Of a stretch of DNA of 37,106 bases, positions 1 to 8,600 are shown one piece after another. The position numbers and the translations under genes were made by a program. Source of the DNA: Corallococcus terminator (lineage in GTDB: Bacteria; Myxococcota; Myxococcia; Myxococcales; Myxococcaceae); NCBI RefSeq assembly GCF_003611635.1, contig NZ_RAVZ01000055.1, forward strand, positions 1 to 37,106. The letters are read 5' to 3'. The notes under the pieces are model-generated. The model saw nothing but the letters and a program-made list of their open reading frames with translations. It ran no database searches and was not told where the DNA came from. Positions within the stretch are counted from its first letter, which is position 1, and each line of letters begins with the position of its first letter.

Positions 1-81
1 CCCCGTTGGCGCCCGGACTCCATCGGAACCGGGGAGCACATCCGCCTTCCCCGCGCCGTGGAATCGACGAGGATGGACCCC

Positions 82-540
82 ATGCAAATCTGGGTTGATG
101 CCGATGCATGCCCTGGCCCCGTGCGGGACATCCTCCTGCGCGCCGTCCAGCGCCTGAAGGTCCCCATCGTCTTCGTGGCGAACAAGCCGCTGGCGCTGCC
201 GCGACTGGCCTATGTCTCCACGGTGCAGGTGGGCGCGGGGCTGGACGTGGCGGACCGGCACATCGCCACCTCCGCGCAGACAGGCGACCTGGCCGTCACG
301 CAGGACATCCCGCTGGCCGCGCTCCTCGTGCCCAAGGGCGTGGTGGTGATGGATCCGCGCGGGGAGCTCTTCACGCCGGAGAACATCGACGAGCGGCTGT
401 CGGTGCGAAACTTCATGCAGGACCTGCGCGACAGCGGCGTCACCACCGGCGGCCCCAGCAGCTTCTCGCAGCAGGACCGCCAGCAGTTCGCCGCCACGCT
501 CGACCGGGAACTCAGCCGGCTCGTGAAGCAGCAGGGCTGA
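82..540 (+). CDS. YaiI/YqxD family (DUF188) protein
   Basis: A 152-residue protein of the YaiI/YqxD (DUF188) family, whose molecular role is not firmly established; members are small cytoplasmic proteins with a PIN/NYN-nuclease-like fold. The family signature IWVDADACPGPVRD lies right at the N-terminus, and the later blocks DLAVTQDIPLA and DPRGELFTPENIDERL and the GGPSSFS stretch are all present, so it is full length. The frame is open from a GTG at 58 and has an ATG at 73, but the ATG at 82 is preferred. It puts the DADACP motif at the usual distance from the start and has a GAGGA ribosome-binding site at 69-73. The gene converges on the lipoprotein gene with only 9 nt between stop codons. 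Family assignment is confident; function is unknown. Confidence 0.9.
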   Translation: MQIWVDADACPGPVRDILLRAVQRLKVPIVFVANKPLALPRLAYVSTVQVGAGLDVADRHIATSAQTGDLAVTQDIPLAALLVPKGVVVMDPRGELFTPENIDERLSVRNFMQDLRDSGVTTGGPSSFSQQDRQQFAATLDRELSRLVKQQG

Positions 541-549
541 GGCCGTCGC

Positions 550-1068
550 CTACCGGCCGCTCGCGCCGCCACTGCCCTCCACCGCGGGCGTGCCCGTCGA
601 GGGCGACACGGGGCTGGTGCCGATGGCCTTGTTCTTCTTCCAGGCGTCCGGGGTGATGTCCAGGCGCGCCCCGGGGTTCTGCGGCGTGACGAGCGGAATC
701 AGGGGCGCCGCCCTGACGGGATCCGTGGTGGCCTCACCCGAACCGCCCGTGCCCACCTTGTCGACGTCCACGCACATGTAATCGTCCGCCGACGCCTGCC
801 CGGAGGTGCCAGAGCCTCCCGTGGCCGCGTCAGGGGCCGTGTCCCCATAGAAGTTCATCCCGTGGTCGCGGAGCATCGCCTGCGTGCGAGGGGAAGCCTC
901 CGCGTCCCAGGACAGCTCGTCACTGGCTCCCACCGGAGGCTCCGTGCGCTGCGCCTGCGAACCGGATCCTCCGGTACCACTGGCGTCCTCGGATGCACGG
1001 GAGGACCCCTCGTGGGCACAGCCTCCCAGCAGGAGGGCGGTGAGCGCGGCCATGAGCGGAAGCTTCAT
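550..1068 (-). CDS. Small Gly/Ser-rich lipoprotein, function unknown
   Basis: A 172-residue predicted lipoprotein. The N-terminus is a short lipoprotein signal peptide: MKLP, a hydrophobic run of Ala and Leu, and a lipobox ending LLGGC with the acylated cysteine at residue 17 followed by Ala. The mature protein is low-complexity, rich in Gly, Ser, Thr and Pro, with repeated GTGGSG-like patches and no enzymatic motif I recognise. The C-terminal half has a slightly more ordered stretch (DDYMCVDVDKVG, then a Pro-rich region around TPQNPGARLDITPDAW). A strong ribosome-binding site, GGAGGA seven bases before the ATG, supports the start. It lies downstream of and co-directional with the M20 amidohydrolase gene, with 120 nt between. 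It is probably a lineage-specific envelope protein. Confidence 0.75.
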   Translation of the reverse strand: MKLPLMAALTALLLGGCAHEGSSRASEDASGTGGSGSQAQRTEPPVGASDELSWDAEASPRTQAMLRDHGMNFYGDTAPDAATGGSGTSGQASADDYMCVDVDKVGTGGSGEATTDPVRAAPLIPLVTPQNPGARLDITPDAWKKNKAIGTSPVSPSTGTPAVEGSGGASGR

Positions 1069-1118
1069 CGGGGGTTCCTCCAGAAGTGTCGTCCGTCATT
1101 CAAGGTGGAGGCACTTGT

Positions 1119-1169
1119 GTCCGGGGCAAGCGACAGGAACCGGCCGGGCCAGCGGCTCCGTCCCCGGAC
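1119..1169 (-). terminator. Inverted repeat, candidate terminator of the amidohydrolase gene
   Basis: Perfect 8-bp arms (GTCCGGGG at 1119-1126 and CCCCGGAC at 1162-1169) flank a 35-nt GC-rich spacer that itself contains CCGGCCGG. It lies between the amidohydrolase stop and the lipoprotein start. There is no U-tract, so this could be a factor-independent-like hairpin, a regulatory stem or chance in GC-rich DNA. Confidence 0.3.
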
Positions 1170-1188
1170 GCGCCCTTCCCCTCACGTC

Positions 1189-2523
1189 TCAGTGGTGGGT
1201 GGGCGTGTTGCCCCCGTGCAGGCAGGCCAGCGCCGCCACGGTCAGCGACTCACATCCCCTGCGCAGCGAGCCCGCCCGGTCCGGTGCGTAGAAGGGCGAA
1301 TGCGGCCCTGGCACGTGCGACACCTTCTCCAGCGGGGTCTCTCCTGGCGCCTCCGCCCAGGTCTTCAGCGGCGTGATGCCCACGTACCAGTACGCCGTGG
1401 GCACCGGGCGCTCCGGCCCGCGCGCGAAGAAGGGGAAGTCCTCGCTCGCCGTGGCGAGCACGCCCGGCACCAGCGCGTCCTGCCCGAACCACTCCGCATG
1501 CGCGGCGCGAACCCTGCGGATCAGCGCCGGGTCGTTGCGGTTCACCGGCGTGCTCGCCACCACCTCCACCTGGGGAGGCTTCGGTGAGCCCGAGGCCAGG
1601 GACTCGCCCTTCGCGATGCGCTCGATGGCGGCGAGGACACGGGCCATCACCGCGCCGTCCTCCGTGCGCACCGTCAGCTCCAGCAGCGCTTCGTCCGGAA
1701 TCACGTTGGCGCGATTTCCCGCCTGGAAGTGCCCCACCGACACCACCGCCGCCTCCAGCGGGGACAGTTCGCGCGACACGATGGTCTGCAGGCGCAGCAC
1801 CACGCTGGCCCCCAGCACCACCGGGTCCACCGACAGCTCGGGCTGCGCCCCGTGCGCCCCCCGGCCGAAGAGGCGGATGCGCACGCTCGTGGCGCCCATC
1901 ATCGTCACGCCCTCGCGGTGCATGAAGGTGCCCACCGGCAGCGGCGCGGTGTGCTGGCCCAGCACGGCGTCCGGCGTGCCGAAGCGCGCATACAGCCCGT
2001 CCTCCAGCATCGCCAGCGCGCCCGTCAAGGTCTCTTCCGCCGGCTGCCCCACCACCATCACCGTGCCCCGCCAGGCATCGCGCGAGCGCGCCAGCAGGGC
2101 CGCCGTACCCACCAGGCACGCGGTGTGGACGTCGTGGCCGCACGCGTGCATCACCGGCACGCCGTCCTTCGTCGTCACGTGGCTCGCGTACGGCAGCCCT
2201 GTCTTCTCCTCCACGGGCAGCGCATCCATGTCCCCACGCAGCAGCACCGTGGGCCCCTCCCCGTTGCACAGCACGCCCACCACGCCGTGGCCGCCGACGC
2301 CCTGACTCACCTCGTAGCCCGTGGCCGCAAGCCTTCGGGCCACCTCCGCCGCCGTGTGCGCTTCCTCCCCGGACAGCTCCGGGTGTTCGTGCAGATCTCC
2401 GTAGAGCGCGTCCACGTCCGGCAACACCGCGTCCAGGTGTTGCAGGACGCGACGCGCGCGGTCCTTCAGGTCGGCCTCGGGGGTTTCGCTCTCCGAGACA
2501 TGCGGGGTGCCGGTGTCGTTCAT
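1189..2523 (-). CDS. M20D-family amidohydrolase (metal-dependent aminoacylase/carboxypeptidase type)
   Basis: A 444-residue cytoplasmic enzyme of the M20D family (hippurate hydrolase / N-acyl-amino-acid amidohydrolase / IAA-amino-acid hydrolase group), which hydrolyses N-acyl or aminoacyl amide bonds with two divalent metals. Visible motifs are DLHEHPELSGEE near residue 43, GDMDALP near 97, the metal-binding HACGHDVH at 126-133 (Cys128, His130), GQPAEET at 159-165 with the catalytic glutamate pair, the GQHTAPLPVG loop, and ASEDFPFFA near the C-terminus. The middle holds the inserted dimerisation domain. The start ATG at 2523 follows a GGGAG site; the frame stays open further upstream, but that extension is Pro/Arg-rich and unlike the family. 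The gene diverges from the outer-membrane protein gene across 250 nt. The exact substrate cannot be read from sequence. An N-acyl-amino-acid hydrolase beside a lipopeptide synthetase is suggestive but may be coincidental. Confidence 0.9.
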   Translation of the reverse strand: MNDTGTPHVSESETPEADLKDRARRVLQHLDAVLPDVDALYGDLHEHPELSGEEAHTAAEVARRLAATGYEVSQGVGGHGVVGVLCNGEGPTVLLRGDMDALPVEEKTGLPYASHVTTKDGVPVMHACGHDVHTACLVGTAALLARSRDAWRGTVMVVGQPAEETLTGALAMLEDGLYARFGTPDAVLGQHTAPLPVGTFMHREGVTMMGATSVRIRLFGRGAHGAQPELSVDPVVLGASVVLRLQTIVSRELSPLEAAVVSVGHFQAGNRANVIPDEALLELTVRTEDGAVMARVLAAIERIAKGESLASGSPKPPQVEVVASTPVNRNDPALIRRVRAAHAEWFGQDALVPGVLATASEDFPFFARGPERPVPTAYWYVGITPLKTWAEAPGETPLEKVSHVPGPHSPFYAPDRAGSLRRGCESLTVAALACLHGGNTPTHH

Positions 2524-2773
2524 TGCTTGCGCTCCCTGGCCGGTGACGTGCTGGGGGTGAGGGTGATGGCGCCGGCCATCCCTCAAGGTGGAAGTTCCGC
2601 AAGGGGTGTCACAGGTGGAAGCCGGGAGGCGGGCGGGGGCTCGCGGGGGGCCCAGGGCGCCCGGCCCTCCAGGGTGCCGTGGGCCTTCGGGGAATCGCCT
2701 GTCCGTTCGTTGTCCGCCCATCCCTGGGAGGCCACCTTGAAGACGCGCAGACAACAGCGGAAAGGGAGCAGTC
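2524..2773. promoter_or_regulatory. Divergent intergenic region, presumed promoters
   Basis: A 250-nt region between the divergently transcribed amidohydrolase (-) and outer-membrane protein (+) genes; both promoters should lie here. Ribosome-binding sites are visible at each edge (GGGAG on both strands). I do not see a convincing -35/-10 pair. Confidence 0.4.
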
Positions 2774-3394
2774 ATGAAGCGAGGCATCGGACTGGGGCTC
2801 TGCCTGGTGGGGTTGACGGGCGGAGCCGCGGGGGCCCAGGCACCTCCGGATGACGCACCCGTGCGGTCGCGGCACCACATGGAGTGGAGGGGCCCCTACT
2901 TCCTGCTGGGACTCGGCGTGGAGGGCTACACGGGGAAGCTCGCGCCCAACCTGGATCCGGGGCCGACCTACGGCGTGCTCATCGGCTATCGCCCCAACGA
3001 CTACCTGGGCCTGGAGGTGGGCTACAGCGGCGGCGCCAGCAACATCGCCGTGTCGGAGAGTCCCTCCATCGGCAACCCGGACATCGTGCGCAATGGAGCG
3101 CAGGCGGGCCTCACGCTGGGCTTCAGCGCCACGCGGCTCCAGCCGTTCGCGCTCGCGGGCATCGGCATGGAGCGCTACTCGGTGCGCTCGGGGAACTTCT
3201 TCCAGTTCTTCGACGACACGGGCGGCTACGCACCCGTGGGCCTGGGCGCGCGCTACCAGCTCACACCCCGGCTCACGGTGGAGGCACGCGGCACCTACAG
3301 CTTCCTGTTCGGGCAGGACTTCGCGCGGGCGCAGGACCTGGGCGCCGGGGATGGCCGCTACGCGGGCACGCTCCAGATTGGCGGCAGCTACTGA
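2774..3394 (+). CDS. Small outer-membrane beta-barrel protein
   Basis: A 206-residue exported protein with a Sec signal peptide (MKRG, then a hydrophobic core ending around GAAGAQA, cleavage near residue 22). The mature part has the alternating hydrophobic/aromatic pattern of an OmpA-like or OmpW-like eight-stranded barrel: GPYFLLGLGVEGYTG, YGVLIGYRPNDYLGLEVGY, AGLTLGFSATRLQPFALAGIGMERY, VGLGARYQLTPRLTVEARGTY, and a final strand ending GGSY, an aromatic C-terminus typical of BAM substrates. There is no OmpA peptidoglycan-binding domain, so it is a barrel-only protein. The start is supported by GGGAG about eight bases upstream. A compound hairpin follows two bases after the stop and separates it from the megasynthetase gene, so co-transcription is unlikely to be strong. 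Function beyond envelope location is unknown. Confidence 0.85.
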   Translation: MKRGIGLGLCLVGLTGGAAGAQAPPDDAPVRSRHHMEWRGPYFLLGLGVEGYTGKLAPNLDPGPTYGVLIGYRPNDYLGLEVGYSGGASNIAVSESPSIGNPDIVRNGAQAGLTLGFSATRLQPFALAGIGMERYSVRSGNFFQFFDDTGGYAPVGLGARYQLTPRLTVEARGTYSFLFGQDFARAQDLGAGDGRYAGTLQIGGSY

Positions 3395-3395
3395 C

Positions 3396-3431
3396 GGGAC
3401 TTCCACCCGCGGCCGTGTTCGCGGGGGTCCC
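3396..3431 (+). terminator. Compound hairpin terminator after the outer-membrane protein gene
   Basis: GGGAC (3396-3400) pairs with GTCCC (3427-3431), and inside it CCCGCG (3406-3411) pairs with CGCGGG (3420-3425) around an 8-nt loop. The structure starts right after the outer-membrane protein stop. No poly-U tract follows, which is common for terminators in high-GC genomes. Confidence 0.55.
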
Positions 3432-3457
3432 AAAGTCTTGAGGTATCGTCCGGGCAG
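3418..3457 (+). promoter_or_regulatory. Candidate promoter of the megasynthetase gene
   Basis: Only about 60-100 nt separate the outer-membrane protein stop from the megasynthetase start. A -10-like TATCGT lies at 3444-3449, which would place transcription start near 3456-3458 and leave a leader of about 37 nt before the ATG at 3494. The upstream TTCGCG at 3418-3423 is a poor -35 with 20-nt spacing. This is a weak, pattern-only call. Confidence 0.25.
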
Positions 3458-3493
3458 GTGCGGGCCCCCCGAAGCGCCCGCGTCTCCTCTCCC

Positions 3494-5690
3494 ATGCCCG
3501 TGACCCTGATCGATCTCCTCGAAGAGCGAAGCACGCGTCGTCCGGACCAGCGCCTCTACACGTTCCTGGAGGACGACGCGGAGGTCACCCTCACGCAGGG
3601 TGGACTGGCCTCGCATGCCCACCGCATCGCCGCCGCGCTCCAAGCCCTCGCTTCCGGAGGGGAGCGCGCGGTCCTGCTCTATCCGCCGGGTGCGGACTAC
3701 CTGGCTGGATTCTTCGGCTGTGTGTGTTCAGGCCTGGTGGCGGTGCCCGCGTACCCGCCGGATCCTTCCCGGCTGGAGCGCACCCTCCCCCGCCTGCGCG
3801 CGCTCATCGCGGACTCCGGGGCCACGGTGGTGCTCACCACCTCCGTCATCCTGTCCATGGCGGAGTTCCTCTTCACGGACGCGCCGGAGTTGCGCGCGCT
3901 GAAGTGGGTGGCGACGGACGCGTTGGAGGCGGGCGGTGAGTCCGCGTGGAAGCGGCCGGACGTGACGGCCGACACGCTGGCCTTCCTGCAATACACGTCC
4001 GGCAGCACGGGCACGCCCCGGGGCGTGATGCTCAGCCACGGCAACCTGCTGCACAACCTGGACGCCATCCGCCGCGCCTTCCAGACGCGCGACGACAGCG
4101 TGGGCGTCATCTGGCTGCCGCCGTACCACGACATGGGGCTCATTGGCGGCGTGCTGGTGCCGCTGGCCCAGGGCTTCCACACCGCGCTGATGTCGCCGCT
4201 GTCGTTCCTCAAGCGGCCGCGCGCGTGGCTGGAGGCGCTGACCCGCTTCGGCGGCACCATCAGCGGCGGTCCCAACTTCGCGTTCGAGTTGTGCGTGCGG
4301 CGCATCCCGCCCGCCGAGCGGGAGGGCCTGGACCTGAGCCGCTGGGAGGTGGCGTTCTGCGGCGCGGAGCCCATCCGTCCGGACACGCTGGCGCGCTTCA
4401 CGGAGGCCTTCGCGCCGCACGGGTTCCGCCGCGAGGCGTTCTATCCCTGCTACGGCCTGGCGGAAGGGACGCTCATCGTCTCCGGAGGCGCGAAGGAGGC
4501 GGCCCCCGTCCTGCGCGACGTGGACGCGACCGCGCTGGAGTCGGGCCAGGCACGTGAGCCGGCGCGACAGTCCCGGACGTTGGTGGGCTGCGGCGCGACG
4601 CTTCCGGGTCAGCGACTGCTCGTCGTGGAGCCGGACTCCGGCCGGGTGCTGGCGCCGGGCGAGGTGGGCGAAATCTGGGTGAAGGGGCCCAGCGTGGCCC
4701 AGGGGTACTGGCGGCAGCCGGAGGAGTCCGCGCGAGTCTTCGGCGCGCGCATCACCACGGGGGAAGGACCGTTCCTGCGCACCGGGGACCTGGGGTTCCT
4801 GGACGCGGGGGAGCTGTACGTCACCGGCCGCGCCAAGGACCTGATCATCCTGCGGGGCCGGAACCTGTACCCGCAGGACCTGGAGGCGGTGGTGGAGGAG
4901 AGCCACCCCGCGCTGCGGCCCGGGTGTGGCGTGGCGTTCGGCGTCGAGGTGGATGGCGAGGAGCGGCTCGTCGTGGTGCAGGAGGTGGATCCGCGCAAGT
5001 GGGACGGGGACGCGGCGCAGCTCCTGGGGACCTTGCGTCGGAGGCTGGCGGAAACGCATGAGGTGATGCCCCACGCGGTGGTGCTCATCGAACCCGGGAG
5101 CCTGCCGAAGACGTCCAGCGGCAAGGTGCAGCGGCGGGCCACGCGCACGGCGTTCCTGGAGGGAGGGCTGCGGGAGCTGCATGCGTGGCGTGCTCCTGGA
5201 ATCGACGCTCCGGAGACGCATGGCCCCGCCGCGGGCCGCGCATCCGGATCCGAGCAGCGGCACGCGCCTCCTCCGGCCTCGGCGCTGGAATCGCGCAGGG
5301 GCGCGAGGACGGAGGCGTTCGACGCGCACGCCTCGGCTTCGGAGCTGGAGTCCCACGTGCTCGCGCTGGTCGAAGCCCAGGAGGACAAGACCGATGCATC
5401 GGCATCGGAGCCGAAGCCGGTGAGCGGACTCGTCGCGCGTGCCCCGGCTTCGGAGCAGGAATCCCGCGTGCTCGCGCGGGTGGCGGCGCGACTGGGCTCT
5501 CGCGTCGAGGACCTGGATGTCCATGCGCCGCTGACGCAGTACGGGCTGGACTCGCTGGCGGCGGTGGAGCTGGCGCATGTGCTGGAGCAGGACCTCGGGG
5601 TGCCCGTTCCGATGGAAGCGCTGCTGCGCGGCGCGAGCACGGCGGAGCTGGTGCGCGAAGCGACGACGTCGAAAGCCGCTTCCCGTTCAG
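3494..5690 (+). other. Loading unit: fatty acyl-AMP ligase plus ACP
   Basis: The first ~560 residues are a FAAL-type adenylating domain, which activates a free fatty acid as acyl-AMP and passes it to the adjacent ACP. The P-loop TSGSTG (codons from 3995), the YGLAEGT block (~4450) and a C-terminal KTSSGKVQRRATR block (~5107-5146) are intact, so it should be active. The ACP follows at about 5465-5660 with the phosphopantetheine serine in YGLDSLAAVE (Ser codon 5552). Between them lies a linker with reiterated SELES / SEQES ... VLA motifs. This arrangement predicts an N-acylated product; chain length cannot be read. Confidence 0.9.
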
Positions 5691-8600
5691 CGCCGAGCCG
5701 CGTCCCGCGCACGGAGTCGATGCCGCTGTCCTTCGCGCAGGAGCGCCTGTGGTTCCTGGACCGCCTGGAGCCGGGCAGCGCCTTCTACAACGTCCCCATC
5801 GTGTCCCGGCTGGACGGAACGCTCGACGTGTCCGCGCTGGAGCAGAGCCTCCAGTTCCTCGTGCGGCGTCATGAATCCCTGCGCACCGTGTTCGTGGAGA
5901 CGCGCGGCGAGCCCGGCCAGCGCATCCTTCCGGAGCTGACGCTGTCGCTGCCCGTCGTGGACCTTGCTTCACTTCCCGCCGAAGCGCGCGAAGCCGAGGC
6001 CCGGAAGCTCGCGGACGAAGAAGCCCGCCGGCCCTTCGACCTGGCCCGGGGCCCCCTCATCCGGGTGGGCCTGCTGCGCCTGGACACCACCCGGCACTGG
6101 CTGCTGCTCACCGTGCACCACCTGGTCGCGGACGGCTGGTCCATGCGCGTGCTGCTGCGGGAGCTGGCGGAAGCCTACGCGGCGCTGTCCACCGGGTGCG
6201 TCCCCAGCCTGCCCGAGCCATCCCTCCAGTACGTGGACCATGCGTCATGGCAGCGCGCGTGGCTGCGCGGTGAGCGGCAGGAGGACCTGCTCGGCTGGTG
6301 GCGGGAGCATCTGGCCGGAGCACCGCCCGTGCTCGACCTTCCCGGGGATCGCCGCCGGCCCCGCGTACAGTCCTACCGGGGCGCCCAGCGGACCCACCGC
6401 TTGGAGAAGGCCGCGTGGGAGCGGGTGAAGACGCTCGCCTCACGCGAAGGCACCACGCCCTTCGTGGCGCTGCTCGCGGGCTTCCAGGTGCTGTTGCACC
6501 GCTACACCGGCCAGGAAGACCTGGTGGTGGGCGTGGACACCGCGCACCGCGCCCGTCCGGAGACCGCGGGCATCGTCGGCCTGTTCGTCAACCAGCTCCC
6601 CCTGCGCGCCGACCTCTCCGGCGCGCCGTCGTTCCGCGAGTTGCTGCGCCGCGCCCACCGCGCGTCCCTGGAGGCGTGGGCCCACCAGGACCTGCCCTTC
6701 GACGCGATGGTGCGCGGCCTCAACCCGGAGCGCAGCCTCGCGCACGCGCCCCTCTTCCAGGTGAAGCTCGTCCTCCAGGACGCCGCGTCCCACCCGGTGC
6801 ACCTGCCCGGCCTCACGCTGAGCAGCGCGCTCGGAGACACCGGCGCCACCAAGCTCGACCTCACGCTCTCCGTCACCGACTCCGGCAACGGACTGGAGCT
6901 GATGTGCGAGTACGCCACCGACCTCTTCGACGCGGACACCATCGCGCGGATGCTCGGGCAGTTGGACACGCTGCTGGCCGGGGCGGCGGAGCACCCCGGG
7001 CACGCCATCACGGCGCTGCCCCTGCTGACCCCGGAGGATCGCCAGCGGGTGATGGAGGCGTGGCGCACCCCGGGCATGGCCGTGTCCCCCGACCTCGCGC
7101 ACCAGCTCTTCGAGGCCCGGGTCCGGGCCACGCCCGACGCCATCGCCGCAGCGCTGGGCGAAACGACGCTGACGTACGCGCAGCTCGACGCTCGCGCCAA
7201 CCAGCTCGCGCGACACCTCATCGCGGTGGGGGTCCGACCGGATCAGGTCGTGGGCGTGCATCTGGAGCGCACCCCGGACCTGGTCGTGTCACTGGTCGGC
7301 GTGCTCAAGGCGGGCGGTGCCTTCCTGCCGCTGGATCCAGGGCACCCCGCAGCGCGACTGGAGGCGATGCTGCGCGAGGCAAGGGTGTCCGTGCTCCTGA
7401 GCAACGAGGCCCTGGCGGACCGGCTGGCGCCCCAGGGTGAGTTGCTGGTGCTGCTGGACGAGGAGCGCGCTTCACTGGAGGCCCGACCGGCCCTGCCCCC
7501 GGAGCCCGCGCCCGCCGTCACGCCCGCGCACCTCGCCTACGTCATCTTCACCTCCGGCTCCACCGGCACGCCCAAGGGCGCGCTCCTGGCGCACCACGGC
7601 CTGAGCAACACGGCGCTCCGCCTGGGCGAAGCGCTGAGGCTCGGTCCGGGCAGCCGCCTGCTGCAACTGGCGTCCATCGGCTTCGATGCCTTGGTGGTCG
7701 AGGTCTTCTGCGCCCTGCTGTCCGGCGCGACGCTGGTGCTCGCGGCCCCGGAGACCCTGCTCCCGGGGCCTCCGTTGCAGCAGGCCCTCGCCGCCGGGCG
7801 CATCACCACCCTCATCGCCACGCCCACCGCGCTGGCGCCCCTGGAGCCCTCCGCGCTGCCCCTGCTGCGGGTCGTGGCGTCCGTGGGCGAGGCCTGCACG
7901 CCGGAGCTGGCCGCGCGCTGGAAGCCGGGCCGCCGTTTCCTCAACGCCTACGGCCCCACGGAGATCACCGTCTGCGCGACGATGGACGTGGACGTGGACA
8001 CCGAACGTCCGTCCATCGGCCATGCCATGCCGGGCGCGAGCGTGTTCGTGCTCGATGGGCGCGGTGAGCCGGTGCCCATGGGCGTGCCGGGAGAGCTGTG
8101 CGTGGGAGGCGTGGGCGTGGCGCGCGGCTACCTGGAGCGGCCCGCGCTCACCGCCGAGCGCTTCATGCCCGACCCGTTCTCCCAGGAGCTTGGCGCCCGG
8201 CTGTACCGCACGGGAGACCGCGTGCGCACGCTGTCCAACGGCCGCCTGGAGTACCTGGGCCGCCGCGATGCCCAGGTGAAGGTGAATGGCATCCGCGTCG
8301 AGCTGGGAGAAGTGGAGGCCGTGCTGGCCCTGGTCCCGGGCGTGCGTCAGGCGGTGGTGCTCCCACGGGAGGTCGCGGGCGAGACGCGCCTCTGCGCCTG
8401 GATGGTGGCGGAGGAATCGCTGGAGCTTCCGGCCGTGCGCCGCTTCCTCAAGGAGCGGCTGCCCGACGCCTTCGTGCCTTCCGCCTTCGTGCGGCTGGAC
8501 GCCCTGCCCCTCACCCAGGGCGGCAAGCTGGACCGCCATGCCCTGCCCGCGCCCGGAGCCACGCAACCCGCTTCGGACGCACCCTTCACCGCTCCCGTCA

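Noticed and set aside
541-558. GGCCG...CGGCC hairpin between the DUF188 and lipoprotein genes
   Set aside because: Only a 5-bp stem with an 8-nt loop, overlapping the lipoprotein stop; not distinguishable from chance in GC-rich sequence.
3458-3493. GTG at 3458 as the megasynthetase start
   Set aside because: Not excluded, but the added 12 residues are Arg/Pro/Ser-rich, the GAGG at 3440-3443 is too far for a good ribosome-binding site, and the -10-like TATCGT is too close. The ATG at 3494 fits FAAL N-termini better.
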